Assembly: GCF_010233585.1 (NCBI RefSeq)
Contig: NZ_CP045997.1
Location: 6,561,018-6,625,017, forward strand
DNA length: 64,000 nucleotides
Reading direction: 5' to 3'
DNA from: Spirosoma endbachense
GTDB lineage: Bacteria > Bacteroidota > Bacteroidia > Cytophagales > Spirosomataceae
Shown: one piece after another, positions 7,983-17,553 of the stretch
Position numbering within the stretch: the first letter of the stretch is position 1
Layout of the letters: each line of letters begins with the position of its first letter
Position numbers and translations under genes: made by a program
The notes under the pieces: model-generated
What the model was told of the DNA's origin: nothing
What the model saw: the letters and a program-made list of their open reading frames with translations, nothing else
Databases searched by the model: none

Positions 7983-9056
7983 ATGCTTGACCAGTTAGAA
8001 GCCATTAGCGAACGCTTCGACGAAGTAGCTCAGCAAATCGTGCAGCCCGAGGCCGTTTCGGACCAGAAACGGTTCATGAAACTGAGCAAAGAATATAAAG
8101 ATTTGGAAAAGATCGTTGTGCAGTATCAAGCCTACAAGCAACTGCTCGAAGAGATCGAAAACGCCAAACAAATCATTTCTACCGAAAAAGATGAAGATTT
8201 TCGGGAAATGGCAAAAGCCGAATTAGATGAACTGCTGCCACGTCGGGAAACGCTGGAGGAGACGCTGAAAGAAATGCTCATTCCTAAAGACCCGAACGAC
8301 AGCAAAAACGTCATTCTGGAAATCCGGGGCGGCACTGGTGGCGATGAAGCGGCTATCTTTGCCGGTGACATGTTCCGGATGTATCAGCGATTCTGCGAAA
8401 AAATGGGCTGGCGGATGTCGCTCGTCGATTATACAGAAGGCACATCGGGGGGCTACAAAGAAATTATCACCGAAATCGAGGGAGAAGATGTATACGGTAA
8501 GCTGAAGTTTGAGTCGGGGGTTCACCGCGTACAACGCGTACCCGCTACCGAAACCCAGGGCCGGATTCATACATCGGCGGCTAGTGTAGCCGTCCTGCCC
8601 GAAGCCGAAGAGGTTGATGTTGACTTGAACATGAACGACATTCGGAAAGATACGTTCTGTTCATCGGGTGCAGGTGGTCAGTCAGTAAACACAACGTATT
8701 CAGCTGTTCGTCTGACCCACATTCCAACGGGGCTTGTTGTTCAGTGTCAGGATGAGCGTTCACAGTTGAAAAACTTCGATAAAGCATTGACCGTTCTACG
8801 CTCACGGCTCTACGAAATTGAGTTGCAGAAACACAACGAAGCCATTGCATCGCAGCGCAAAACAATGGTGGGTAGTGGCGACCGTTCCGACAAAATCAGA
8901 ACCTATAACTACCCACAAAGCCGGGTGACTGATCACCGCATTGGCCTGACGGTTTATAACCTTCCTGCCGTCATGGATGGCGACATTGGCGACTTTATCG
9001 AACAACTCCGCATTGCCGAAAACGCCGAACGGCTGAAGGAAGGCGCAGCTGCCTAA
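7983..9056 (+). CDS. prfA: Peptide chain release factor 1
   Basis: A 357-residue class I release factor that recognises UAA and UAG in the ribosomal A site and triggers peptide release. The codon-recognition tripeptide is PAT at 187-189 within HRVQRVPATETQGRIHTS, which marks RF1 rather than RF2. The catalytic GGQ lies at 231-233 in SSGAGGQSVNTT; Gln233 is the usual methylation target of PrmC. The N-terminal coiled-coil domain (about 1-100) and the C-terminal SDKIRTYNYPQSRVTDHRI segment are intact. Length is typical. A TAATTTTG box is upstream; no prmC gene is adjacent. Confidence 0.98.
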   Translation: MLDQLEAISERFDEVAQQIVQPEAVSDQKRFMKLSKEYKDLEKIVVQYQAYKQLLEEIENAKQIISTEKDEDFREMAKAELDELLPRRETLEETLKEMLIPKDPNDSKNVILEIRGGTGGDEAAIFAGDMFRMYQRFCEKMGWRMSLVDYTEGTSGGYKEIITEIEGEDVYGKLKFESGVHRVQRVPATETQGRIHTSAASVAVLPEAEEVDVDLNMNDIRKDTFCSSGAGGQSVNTTYSAVRLTHIPTGLVVQCQDERSQLKNFDKALTVLRSRLYEIELQKHNEAIASQRKTMVGSGDRSDKIRTYNYPQSRVTDHRIGLTVYNLPAVMDGDIGDFIEQLRIAENAERLKEGAAA

Positions 9057-9148
9057 AAATTAGTAGCGTCAAACAAAATCCTGGTAATTAAATGCCGGGG
9101 AGAGCAACAATAGCATAGCGTTGGGACAAGAAGAAAACTGAAACCGTT

Positions 9149-9331
9149 ATGCTCAAATCAACCAACAACAAGGGCAAAAAGTCTCAAACACCCGACCGCC
9201 CGAGAGTAAGAGCGATTAAGAATGGACATACAGCGGCTGAGTTAGCCGAATCTGGAGAACGGTGGGCGAATCATTCAGGACCATACTTAACCTTGGAGGA
9301 AGTAATGGCTCTTGAAGCCAACAAGCAGTAA
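9149..9331 (+). CDS. Small hypothetical protein, 60 residues
   Basis: A short basic-then-acidic protein with no recognised family. The N-terminal third is Lys/Arg-rich (KSTNNKGKKSQTPDRPRVR) and looks disordered; the C-terminal half (HTAAELAESGERW, then LTLEEVMALEANKQ) could form two helices. It stands alone between prfA and the sigma factor gene and is followed by a very strong terminator, which supports it as a real transcribed unit. It could be a small regulatory or antitoxin-like protein, but no partner gene is present. Confidence 0.5.
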   Translation: MLKSTNNKGKKSQTPDRPRVRAIKNGHTAAELAESGERWANHSGPYLTLEEVMALEANKQ

Positions 9332-9391
9332 TCTTCCCGTTGTAAGGCTCGGTAACATCTGCAATTTTACCGCGTAAATCCCTAAATTATC

Positions 9392-9433
9392 AAACGCATA
9401 AAACCCGGCAAAAACCGGGTTTTATGCGTTTTT
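9392..9433 (+). terminator. Strong bidirectional hairpin terminator
   Basis: A perfect 17-bp stem (AAACGCATAAAACCCGG and complement) with a 6-base loop is followed by TT. It ends the 60-residue gene and isolates prfA from the sigma-factor locus. Confidence 0.88.
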
Positions 9434-9623
9434 GGCCTTTTTCGCCTGATCGGAATCGAAAAATAATCGGGGGAAAAGCAATTATATCTGGCCTTCCAGG
9501 ACGCTATTAATCGATAATTGCTAACATCAACATAAGTATTTTCTAATTTTTTAAGAAAATAATCTCAAATAGGAGGTTAAGTTTTCGTTAAAAACTGCTC
9601 ATGTAATAAAGGCACCTGGACTT

Positions 9624-10223
9624 ATGAGCAGACGGCTACCTTCGGAAGAAGCGCAACAACTTTGGCAGGAATATCGGGCGGGCGACATGTACGCTCTGGC
9701 CAAAATCATGCAGAGTTATTATGCTGACCTGTTCCACTGGGGAATGCGCCTGCATGGCGATCGTGAATTTGTAAAAGACTGTATCCAGGAGCTATTCGTC
9801 AATCTCTGGAAAATGCAGGCATCGATCAATTCGGTCGGCAATGTCCGCTCCTACCTACTCGTCGTTCTTAAAACCCGCATCCTGCGCGAATTGTCGAAAA
9901 AACAGGCGACGCACCAGTCAGCACTCTCCGACGAATATTCGTTCTCGGTCGAGTTCGCGGCTGATATACGGCTCATTGAAGAAGAAAATGAAATCTACCA
10001 GATTCGAAAACTGGAGCACGTAATCAATCATTTACCAGAACGCCAGAAAGAACTCATTTACCTGCGTTTCTACCAGAACCTCAGCTTCGAACAGATTGCG
10101 GACATCATGCATCTTGGCCGTCAATCGGTTTACAATCTGCTTCATAAATCGCTGGATAGCCTCCGGAAAAACTGGTCTGTCAACACGATAGGGCTTTTTC
10201 TTTATTTTCTGGAGAGGATCTAA
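9624..10223 (+). CDS. ECF-type RNA polymerase sigma factor
   Basis: A 199-residue group IV sigma factor. Region 2 spans about 26-95 (YYADLFHWGMRLHGDREFVKDCIQELFVNLWK) and region 4 about 130-185 (LPERQKELIYLRFYQNLSFEQIADIMHLGRQSVYNLLHKS), the -35-binding helix-turn-helix. Such factors in Bacteroidota commonly sit beside a FecR anti-sigma gene and a SusC with an N-terminal STN domain, and drive expression of that importer when its substrate is bound. That exact arrangement follows here, with 24 bases to FecR. I therefore infer that it activates the aldarate import and breakdown genes downstream. Confidence 0.93.
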   Translation: MSRRLPSEEAQQLWQEYRAGDMYALAKIMQSYYADLFHWGMRLHGDREFVKDCIQELFVNLWKMQASINSVGNVRSYLLVVLKTRILRELSKKQATHQSALSDEYSFSVEFAADIRLIEEENEIYQIRKLEHVINHLPERQKELIYLRFYQNLSFEQIADIMHLGRQSVYNLLHKSLDSLRKNWSVNTIGLFLYFLERI

Positions 10224-10247
10224 TTTTAGACTAAGCAGTAGACGGCA

Positions 10248-11378
10248 ATGAAGAATTATGAATCATATCGGGTAGACGACTTTATTGACGATAAAGATTT
10301 TGAAGACTGGGTTCGGGGACGAAGCAGTCGGGAGGCTTTCTGGCGATCATTTCTGCAACACTACCCCGACAGACGGGAGGCATTTCATCAGGCAGAGCAA
10401 TTCATTCGGGCCGCCACTGTTGCTCCCGAACGTATCAGCGAAGCCGAAATAAGGAAAGAAGTCGAGCTATTCATTGAAGCCACAGGTTCATCAGTACCCA
10501 ATCGGTCGCCTTTCTCATCCATTTTTCGGTCCGAAACATCGTCAAGGCTCCCGTATGGTTTCCGTTGGGCAGCTGGCATTGCTGCACTCCTTTTGACCGT
10601 GGTTGGGCTAGGCTGGTATTCTATCCACACCAACTCAACGCCGTTAATTACCAGGCAGGCCGATGGTCCTACTCATTCGCCGGAGGGTTCTGCCAACCAA
10701 TTTGTCGAGACATTTAACCATACCAAGCAGCTGCTTAGGGTTGCACTTAGCGATAGTTCAGAGGTGTTACTCAGCCCAAAAAGTCGCCTTCGCTATCCCT
10801 CGCAGTTTGTCGGAAACGTACGAAAAGTCTATCTGGAAGGAGAAGGAAGTTTCTCCGTTAAGCGTCGGAAACAGCCTTTTATGGTCTATTCCGGTGAAAC
10901 CGTCACCAAAGTGTTGGGTACTCGCTTTGTGGTACGCGCTTTCGATCTCGACAAAAAGATTACGGTGCAGGTACTATCCGGAAAAGTGTCTGTGTATAAG
11001 GCCAATCCCGAACATACTACCCATAATAAAGAGGTCAACGGCCTGATATTGAATGCAAACCAGGCGGCCATTTTCGAAAAAAGCGATGGTAATCTGACAA
11101 AAACCCTGGTAGCAAATCCCACGCTTGTCCGAAAAAGCGATAAAGAAATAACCTTCGTGTACGACGACGTTGCCCTGTCAGCGATTTTACGGGAATTAGA
11201 AACCAGTTACGGTATTCCGATTCAATTCGACGAACAAAGCTTTGAGGGGTGCAAAATTACGGCCGCTCTTTCGAGTGAGTCACTCTATGAAAAGCTGGAT
11301 TTACTCTGCAAAGCCGCGTCAGCGACTTATGAAATAATAGATGGGCAAATTGTGCTTAGCCGAAAAAGCTATCGATAA
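10248..11378 (+). CDS. FecR family anti-sigma factor
   Basis: A 376-residue single-pass inner-membrane protein. Residues 1-100 are cytoplasmic and should bind the ECF sigma factor encoded just upstream. One membrane segment lies at about 106-126. The periplasmic part has a FecR domain (about 165-265, with LSDSSEVLLSPKSRLRYPSQF and GTRFVVRAF) and a C-terminal DUF4974 domain (about 300-370, beginning ITFVYDDVALSAILRELE). In the known circuit the periplasmic part contacts the STN domain of the partner SusC; substrate binding then releases the sigma factor. The partner SusC with STN is the next gene. Length and layout are normal. Confidence 0.93.
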   Translation: MKNYESYRVDDFIDDKDFEDWVRGRSSREAFWRSFLQHYPDRREAFHQAEQFIRAATVAPERISEAEIRKEVELFIEATGSSVPNRSPFSSIFRSETSSRLPYGFRWAAGIAALLLTVVGLGWYSIHTNSTPLITRQADGPTHSPEGSANQFVETFNHTKQLLRVALSDSSEVLLSPKSRLRYPSQFVGNVRKVYLEGEGSFSVKRRKQPFMVYSGETVTKVLGTRFVVRAFDLDKKITVQVLSGKVSVYKANPEHTTHNKEVNGLILNANQAAIFEKSDGNLTKTLVANPTLVRKSDKEITFVYDDVALSAILRELETSYGIPIQFDEQSFEGCKITAALSSESLYEKLDLLCKAASATYEIIDGQIVLSRKSYR

Positions 11379-11514
11379 GTGCCGGTGAATGCATAAAAAC
11401 AAGGGCAGTGGCTAAGCCACTGCCGATAGGTCTATCCACTGGGAGTCGACTCGCCAAAGTAACCGCTCAGTGGAAGAAGTTCCGAAACCCGAACCTTTAA
11501 ACCTTACCAAAACT

Positions 11515-14500
11515 ATGGAAAAACACCTTTCCGGGCAACTCTGGCTAAAACTTATGCGGTTTTCTCTAACACAAAGTTTAGTTATGTTCCTGCTGGTGGG
11601 CGTGTCGTATGCCCACTCGAGTAAGGCCCAGGAATACCTGAGCAAGCGATTGACTTTACGTGCTGAAAATCAAGAGATCAAAAAGATACTGATCGATATT
11701 GAAAAAGCAACGGGTGTACAGTTTGTGTATAGCTCTCAGGTAATCGACCCTAAGCAACGGATAAGCGTTCAGGTAAATAATTCAACCCTGGAAGAGGTAC
11801 TCATTAAGTACATCAAACCGCTGTCTGTCAATTATGAACTGGTAGGCCGAAAGATCGTTCTGTCGGCCAGCGCACCGGCTTCTAGCGATACGGGCTTCGT
11901 TGAACCGATCGACCATCCGGAAGCCGCGCCCAAACGACCGATAACGGGTCAGGTAACAGACGAAAAAGGAGCTGGACTTCCGGGCGTAAGTGTTATCGTG
12001 AAAGGATCGCAACGAGGCACCACATCCAATTCGGAGGGGAGCTTTCAGCTGGACATTCCGGACGGAAGCGCTTCGGTTCTTGTTTTTAGTTTTGTTGGCT
12101 ACGACAGCAAAGAAGTGGTGGCGGGCAATCAATCGACGTTTCGAGTCTCGCTGGCTCCGGCCAGCAAAGCGCTGAACGAAGTCGTTGTAACGGCTTTGGG
12201 CATAAAAAAACAGGCCAAAAGCATCGGTTATGCCACCTCTACGGTTACCTCAGATCAGATAACGGTTAACCGAACGGCTAATTTCATGAACGCCCTACAA
12301 GGCAAAATTCCGGGTGTTAATATAACCTCGCTGGGGTCAGGACCTGCCGGAACCAGTAAAATCCGGATTCGTGGCCAATCATCCTTCGGCGGCAACAACT
12401 CACCCCTGATCGTTGTCAATGGCGTGCCGATCGATAACACAAACTATGGTGCCCGAGGAGACGTATCCGACAAGGGAAGCAACCGTACGTCCGATAGCGG
12501 TGATGGCCTCAGCAGCATTAATCCCGACAATATTGAAACCATGACCGTGCTGAAAGGCGCTGCGGCTTCGGCCCTCTACGGCTCGCGCGCTAAAGATGGG
12601 GTGATCATGATTACGACCAAAACCAGAGGAACAGGATCGGGTATTGGCTTAGAATACAACACCAATTTTACGACAGACACCCCGCTAGACTACACCGATT
12701 ACCAGTATGAATACGGTCAGGGTGAAAATGGTGTTCGCCCAACGGCTCCCTTTCCAACGTCGGGCCAATGGAGTTTCGGCGAGAAATTCCAGCCAGGCAT
12801 GACCCAGATTTTATTCGATGGCGTTGAAGTACCTTATGTGCCTCAACGGAATCAAATAACGAAGTACTACCGCACCGGACAAACCTGGACAAATACCATC
12901 AGTCTTTCGTCGGGTGGCGAGTTCGGGGGGTTCAACCTGTCGATTTCCAATCTGGACAACAAAACGATTCTGCCGGGTTCGGGCTATAACCGCAAAACCG
13001 TTAATCTGGGATTTACCCAAACACTGGCGAAGAAACTGACCATTTCGGGCAATGTGAATTATTCCAATGAGTACCGGAAAAACCCACCGAATATCGCTGA
13101 GCAGGATTATAGCCCGGTTGTATTGTTTAGCATGGCCAATTCCATGCCGCTGGACCTTCTGGAAAAATACGCATCCGATGCGAATGGGAATGAAGTACTC
13201 TGGTCGCGGTTTACCAACCGAACCAATCCTTATTTTGCGTTGAAACGCTTCGAGAATGTGCGTACGGATCGGGTGTTTGGCAATCTGACAGCGCGGTACA
13301 ATTTTACGGACTGGCTGTTTTTGCAGGCACGGGTAGGGCAGGACTATTATGCTCGTGAACAGGATTACAACCTCCCTACCGGTAGTCAGCGGCAGCCTGC
13401 CGCACCCGCAGGTTTTGTGAATGGCCAATATGTGCAGGACTCCCGGACGGTACGCGAATTGAATACAGATTTCCTGTTGGGAGCCAACCATACATTTGGC
13501 GTTTTTGGCGTTAATGCGAACATTGGTGGCAACCAGATGTACCGCAGAATTAGCCGGCACAACGTATTTGCGCAGGATTTCTATACCCGAGGGCTATACA
13601 CAATAGGTAATGGACGCCAAAAAGATGCTACCTATGAATTATCGGAACGGCAGGTCAATTCGCTCTATGGGTCGGCAGAGGTTTCATACAAGGACTTTCT
13701 GTTTATAAACGGAACCGTCCGAAACGACTGGTTTTCTACTCTATCGCCCGAGAACCGGAGTATTTTATACCCTTCTGTAACCGCAAGTTTCGTTTTTTCA
13801 CAGGCATTCGCCAGCGCCTTACCAGGCTGGCTTTCTTTCGGAAAAATCAGAGCGGCTTATGCTGAAGTAGGGAGCGACACCGATGTACAGCCCTACGCCA
13901 ATAACCTTTTCTACGGAATAAATGCCCAGCAGTTTCCATCGCCAAGTGGAGCTGCCCAGCCCTTAGCCAGCATTAGCGGGTCAACGGTTCCCAACGCCAA
14001 CCTGCGTCCCATGCGTGTTTCCGAAAAAGAAGTGGGGCTGGAATTGAAACTATTCAATAATCGGATAGGATTAGACCTAACCTATTACGACAAACTATCG
14101 TCGGATCAAATTCTGCGAGCCCAGACATCTGATGCAGGTGGATACCTGACGCAGTTAATCAATGTCGGTCAAAGCCAGAATCGGGGTCTGGAAATGCTGT
14201 TGACGTTTTCGCCCCTTAAGCGAGTCGACTTTAACTGGGATGTCAACATTAACGCGGCCTATAACGTAACGAAAGTTCTCGATTTGGGCAGCAGCGTAAG
14301 CGACAATATGATCACCGTCGGAACCGGCGATTTTACGGGTGAACTGCGTCAGGTAGTAGGTCTGCCCATGGGTCAGCTGTTTGGTTTTGGCTACCTGCGG
14401 GATGCACAGGGCCGTCAGGTTTTTGATGCGGGCAATGGGCGTCCGCTGCGAACAGCCACTCAGATCAGCTTCGGTAGCGCTTTGCCTAAGTGGGTTGGTG

Positions 14501-15012
14501 GTTTCACCAATAGTTTTACCTACAAGGGCATTAATCTATCGTTTTTGATCGACTTCAAGCTCGGGCATAAGATGATCTCCGGAACGAACCACAATGCCTG
14601 GCGGCATGGCCTGCATAAAGCCACTTTAGCCGGGCGGGCAGAGGGCTATGTGATCGGAAATGGTGTCAATCCGAGTGGCGAAGTTAACCAGACCAAGTCG
14701 GGGGTTCAGGCTTTTTATGAAACCGTTCGTTCGCAGAACATTGCTGAAGAATTTGTCTACAATGCGGGATTATGGCAGTTGCGGCAGATAACGATCGGCT
14801 ACGACTTCACCAAATTTCTACCGACTTCCAGTAAGTTCATCAAAGGAATTCGGTTAAACGCCGTGGCCAATAACGTAGCTGTCATCAAGAAATGGGTGCC
14901 CAATATTCATCCTGAGCAGTTCGGCTTTCCCTCCGATAATTTGATAGGCCTCGAAGCAACCGGTTTGCCAATAACCCGTAGTGTTGGATTTAATCTTAAC
15001 GTCAAATTTTAA
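11515..15012 (+). CDS. SusC/RagA-type TonB-linked outer-membrane importer with STN domain
   Basis: A 1165-residue outer-membrane channel that imports nutrients with energy from TonB. The chosen ATG gives a signal peptide at about 10-35; an upstream in-frame GTG would add 15 residues. Mature domains in order: STN (about 45-116, signalling to FecR), a carboxypeptidase-regulatory-like beta domain (about 142-220, GQVTDEKGAGLPGVSVIVKG), the TonB-box region (NEVVVTALGIKKQ), a plug (about 225-340, ending in GAAASALYGSRAKDGVIMITTK) and a C-terminal 22-strand barrel ending in Phe. It is followed by its SusD lid. The substrate is not readable from sequence, but the linked catabolic genes suggest a sugar diacid or a conjugate of one. 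Confidence 0.95.
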   Translation: MEKHLSGQLWLKLMRFSLTQSLVMFLLVGVSYAHSSKAQEYLSKRLTLRAENQEIKKILIDIEKATGVQFVYSSQVIDPKQRISVQVNNSTLEEVLIKYIKPLSVNYELVGRKIVLSASAPASSDTGFVEPIDHPEAAPKRPITGQVTDEKGAGLPGVSVIVKGSQRGTTSNSEGSFQLDIPDGSASVLVFSFVGYDSKEVVAGNQSTFRVSLAPASKALNEVVVTALGIKKQAKSIGYATSTVTSDQITVNRTANFMNALQGKIPGVNITSLGSGPAGTSKIRIRGQSSFGGNNSPLIVVNGVPIDNTNYGARGDVSDKGSNRTSDSGDGLSSINPDNIETMTVLKGAAASALYGSRAKDGVIMITTKTRGTGSGIGLEYNTNFTTDTPLDYTDYQYEYGQGENGVRPTAPFPTSGQWSFGEKFQPGMTQILFDGVEVPYVPQRNQITKYYRTGQTWTNTISLSSGGEFGGFNLSISNLDNKTILPGSGYNRKTVNLGFTQTLAKKLTISGNVNYSNEYRKNPPNIAEQDYSPVVLFSMANSMPLDLLEKYASDANGNEVLWSRFTNRTNPYFALKRFENVRTDRVFGNLTARYNFTDWLFLQARVGQDYYAREQDYNLPTGSQRQPAAPAGFVNGQYVQDSRTVRELNTDFLLGANHTFGVFGVNANIGGNQMYRRISRHNVFAQDFYTRGLYTIGNGRQKDATYELSERQVNSLYGSAEVSYKDFLFINGTVRNDWFSTLSPENRSILYPSVTASFVFSQAFASALPGWLSFGKIRAAYAEVGSDTDVQPYANNLFYGINAQQFPSPSGAAQPLASISGSTVPNANLRPMRVSEKEVGLELKLFNNRIGLDLTYYDKLSSDQILRAQTSDAGGYLTQLINVGQSQNRGLEMLLTFSPLKRVDFNWDVNINAAYNVTKVLDLGSSVSDNMITVGTGDFTGELRQVVGLPMGQLFGFGYLRDAQGRQVFDAGNGRPLRTATQISFGSALPKWVGGFTNSFTYKGINLSFLIDFKLGHKMISGTNHNAWRHGLHKATLAGRAEGYVIGNGVNPSGEVNQTKSGVQAFYETVRSQNIAEEFVYNAGLWQLRQITIGYDFTKFLPTSSKFIKGIRLNAVANNVAVIKKWVPNIHPEQFGFPSDNLIGLEATGLPITRSVGFNLNVKF

Positions 15013-15056
15013 GATTTCTCCCACAGCTATTGTCAACCCATCAAAAACGGACTACC

Positions 15057-16586
15057 ATGAAAAAAATCAATAAATACCTGCCAATCTGGGTACTAGCCTT
15101 CTTCCTGCTGGCTTCCTGCGATAAAGGATTCGACGAAATGAATGTCAATCCCGTTGCGCTGACAGCCGTAGAACCCGCCTTTCAATTGAACACCGCCATC
15201 GTAGCCAGTGCACCGGGCTATGGTAACCTAAGCTATGAAACGACCATCGTCAAACAAATGATCACGCCATTTAGTGGTCAGGGGTCGGCAGCTAACTTTA
15301 ATCAGGATAACCGGACGGTATCGAACGGCAACTGGAATACCTATTATCAATCGGTTATAAAAGAATTGACGGATGTCATCGCCAAAACAAAAAGCGATCC
15401 GGCCCGTACGAACCTGTACAATATGACCCGAATATGGCGGGCTTATTCGTTTATGGTGCTGACTGACACCTACGGCGACATACCATATACGCAGGCCGGA
15501 AAAAGTTATCTGGAAGGAATTGTAGCACCCGTCTATGATACGCAGGAGTCCGTTTATACGGATCTGTTAACCGAATTGGATGCCGCTTCTGCTGCGTTGG
15601 ATGCCACCAAAACAAAAGTAGCCAGCGACATTCTCTTTGATGGCGATGTCGTTAAATGGAAGCGTTTAGGCTATTCCATTTTGCTCCGGGCGGCCATGCG
15701 GTTGTCCAAAGCAAACCCGACCAAAGCAGCCGAATACGTTGGCAAGGCAGTGGCAGGTGGTGTTATGCAGTCCAATGATGACAACGCAATTATCCGCCAT
15801 ACCGCCAGTTTTACCAATCCTGTTGGCTCCCAGTTAAATGGTGGTCAATCCGCCTTCTTTTATCTGGCCGAAGATTTCGTCAGTTATCTGAGTAAAACCA
15901 ACGATCCACGGCTAGCCTCCATTGCGGTTCGGTATGTGGGTGCGACCAGTGGAGCTCAACAGATTGAGTCAAAGGCCAATCGGACTCCAGGCGTTCAGAT
16001 CGGCGCACCGCTGGGCTATGATAACACTACGATAAGTGCGGCTGTAACCGCCAGCAAACTCGCTAGTTTGTGGGATTACAGCCAGCTCGACAAAACGAGA
16101 ATGGCCGCCCTGTTGGCCCCCAGCTTTCTGGTTACCTACGCGCAAACCCAGCTTTTGCTGGCCGAAGCCGCATTCCGGAAATGGACAACGGGCGATCCGG
16201 CTACGTTATACGCTAATGGCGTCCGTTCGCACATGCGGCAGCTGGCCAGCTATGGAACAACTACTGCCGTTCCTGATGCTGCCATCGCGACTTATTTACA
16301 GGCCAATCCGTTGGCTGCTGGTAAAGAGCTGGAACAAATCAATACGCAATACTGGGTCGCTTCATTTCTGATGGGCCCAGAAACATGGGCTAACTTCCGC
16401 CGGTCTGGGTTTCCGGTATTGACGCCGAACCCGTATCCGGGCAGTGATCTGAAAACAGAGCCGTTTATTCGTCGATTGACCTATACGGATGCCGAGCTGA
16501 ACGTTAATAAAACCAATGTACAACAGGCGATTGGCCGACAGGGCCCTAATCTGCTCGATACCCGAATCTGGTGGGATAAAAAATAG
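15057..16586 (+). CDS. SusD/RagB-like nutrient-binding lipoprotein (SusD-like_2 type)
   Basis: A 509-residue outer-membrane lipoprotein that forms the lid on the SusC channel and binds substrate at the cell surface. The signal ends in LLASC with the lipidated Cys at 21. The mature N-terminus DKGFDEMNVNPVALT matches the second SusD clade (PF12771), as do WKRLGYSILLRAAMRLS and the late AEAAFRKW repeat helix. ATG at this position is preferred to an upstream in-frame TTG. The gap to SusC is 44 bases, so they should be co-transcribed. It is one of two SusD types in the window; the other at 40437 belongs to the main RagB clade. Confidence 0.93.
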   Translation: MKKINKYLPIWVLAFFLLASCDKGFDEMNVNPVALTAVEPAFQLNTAIVASAPGYGNLSYETTIVKQMITPFSGQGSAANFNQDNRTVSNGNWNTYYQSVIKELTDVIAKTKSDPARTNLYNMTRIWRAYSFMVLTDTYGDIPYTQAGKSYLEGIVAPVYDTQESVYTDLLTELDAASAALDATKTKVASDILFDGDVVKWKRLGYSILLRAAMRLSKANPTKAAEYVGKAVAGGVMQSNDDNAIIRHTASFTNPVGSQLNGGQSAFFYLAEDFVSYLSKTNDPRLASIAVRYVGATSGAQQIESKANRTPGVQIGAPLGYDNTTISAAVTASKLASLWDYSQLDKTRMAALLAPSFLVTYAQTQLLLAEAAFRKWTTGDPATLYANGVRSHMRQLASYGTTTAVPDAAIATYLQANPLAAGKELEQINTQYWVASFLMGPETWANFRRSGFPVLTPNPYPGSDLKTEPFIRRLTYTDAELNVNKTNVQQAIGRQGPNLLDTRIWWDKK

Positions 16587-16593
16587 AAAGGCG

Positions 16594-16660
16594 TTTTGTT
16601 AAGAGCCGTGCCACGGTTAGTAAGCACATGGTCAGAAACCCGGCATGGCTTTTAACAAAA
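16594..16660 (+). other. Long hairpin between SusD and the aldolase gene
   Basis: TTTTGTTAAGAGCCGTGCC pairs with GGCATGGCTTTTAACAAAA across a 29-base loop. The 19-bp stem has only two non-Watson-Crick positions, both G-T, so it is intact in RNA. No U-run follows, which argues against a simple terminator and for an RNA-stability or processing element that lets transporter and enzyme genes be expressed at different levels. Confidence 0.6.
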
Positions 16661-16702
16661 TCCTGATAAAGTAAAGCCTTCCTTATTCCACCTTTCTTTT
16701 AA

Positions 16703-17482
16703 ATGAAGAATCTAAAAAAACGACTTAAGCAAGGCGATACACTCAACGGGTGTTGGTTAAACCTTGGGAGTTCACTTACAGCCGAGATTGTTGGCCAGGC
16801 TGGATTCGACTGGGTGCTGATTGATCTCGAACATGGTGCCGGATCGGAGAAAGATGTGCTGTATCAGTTACAGGCTCTCGAACATACGTCTGCTGGCGCT
16901 ATCGTACGGGTAGAAAGTGCCGAAAGTCAACGTATTCACCGGGTGCTCGACATGGGAGCCGAAGGAATCATGTGCCCCAAAATTACCAATCCGGCAGATG
17001 CCCAGAAGGTTGTAAACGGCTTACATTATCCTCCGCATGGCAGCCGGGGCGTTGCCAAGATGGTACGGGCTACTGGCTTCGCTCAGAATTTCAACCAGTA
17101 TTATCAGGAATCCAGAGATACGATTTTGGGCGTAGTTCAGATCGAAACCGTTGAAGTCCTCAATCACCTCGACGAAGTAGCAGCTATCGACGGTGTCGAT
17201 GTGTTATTTATTGGCCCCGCCGATCTATCTATGGAACTGGGCATTTTCGGGCAATTTGACCATCCCCGATTTAAAGAAGCCTTAAAAGAAACGATCAATG
17301 CGGCCCAAAAAGCGGGGAAGGCTACTGGCATTCTGTTCTTTAATCCCGATGATTATAAAACCTACCATGACCTCGGCATCCGGCTGATTGCCTGCGGGGC
17401 CGATGCCACGTTTGTTGCCGATGGTGCCCGAAACCTGGCGAACAAACTGGATGCATTTAGATCAGTCTCAAAAACCAGCTAA
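16703..17482 (+). CDS. HpcH/HpaI-type aldolase, likely 5-keto-4-deoxy-glucarate aldolase (GarL-like)
   Basis: A 259-residue class II pyruvate aldolase. Key residues of E. coli HpaI are found at nearly identical positions: DLEHG with Asp41 and His44, Arg69 in IVRVES, the metal ligand Glu148 in VQIET, and metal ligand Asp174 in GPADLS. GFDWVLIDLEHG and KMVRATGF are family blocks. The family includes HpaI, RhmA and GarL, which cannot be separated by motifs alone; the neighbours (glucarate dehydratase and tartronate semialdehyde reductase) make GarL the best reading: 5-keto-4-deoxy-D-glucarate to pyruvate plus tartronate semialdehyde. Confidence 0.88.
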   Translation: MKNLKKRLKQGDTLNGCWLNLGSSLTAEIVGQAGFDWVLIDLEHGAGSEKDVLYQLQALEHTSAGAIVRVESAESQRIHRVLDMGAEGIMCPKITNPADAQKVVNGLHYPPHGSRGVAKMVRATGFAQNFNQYYQESRDTILGVVQIETVEVLNHLDEVAAIDGVDVLFIGPADLSMELGIFGQFDHPRFKEALKETINAAQKAGKATGILFFNPDDYKTYHDLGIRLIACGADATFVADGARNLANKLDAFRSVSKTS

Positions 17483-17553
17483 CCAATAAAGTCTATCCTC
17501 GTCTGTTCGTGCTAGCAGACTGCCCACTCACTATTCTCATAAACCTTTGTTTA

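Noticed and set aside
9538..9575. Hairpin and AGGAGG before the sigma factor as a promoter/RBS
   Set aside because: The ATTTTCT/AGAAAAT stem is weak and A/T-only, and the AGGAGG is about 50 bases before the start, too far to act as its ribosome-binding site.
12811..13560. 249-codon open frame on the minus strand within the SusC gene
   Set aside because: Long only because the opposite frame of a large coding region is open; composition is not that of a real protein and the SusC evidence is strong.
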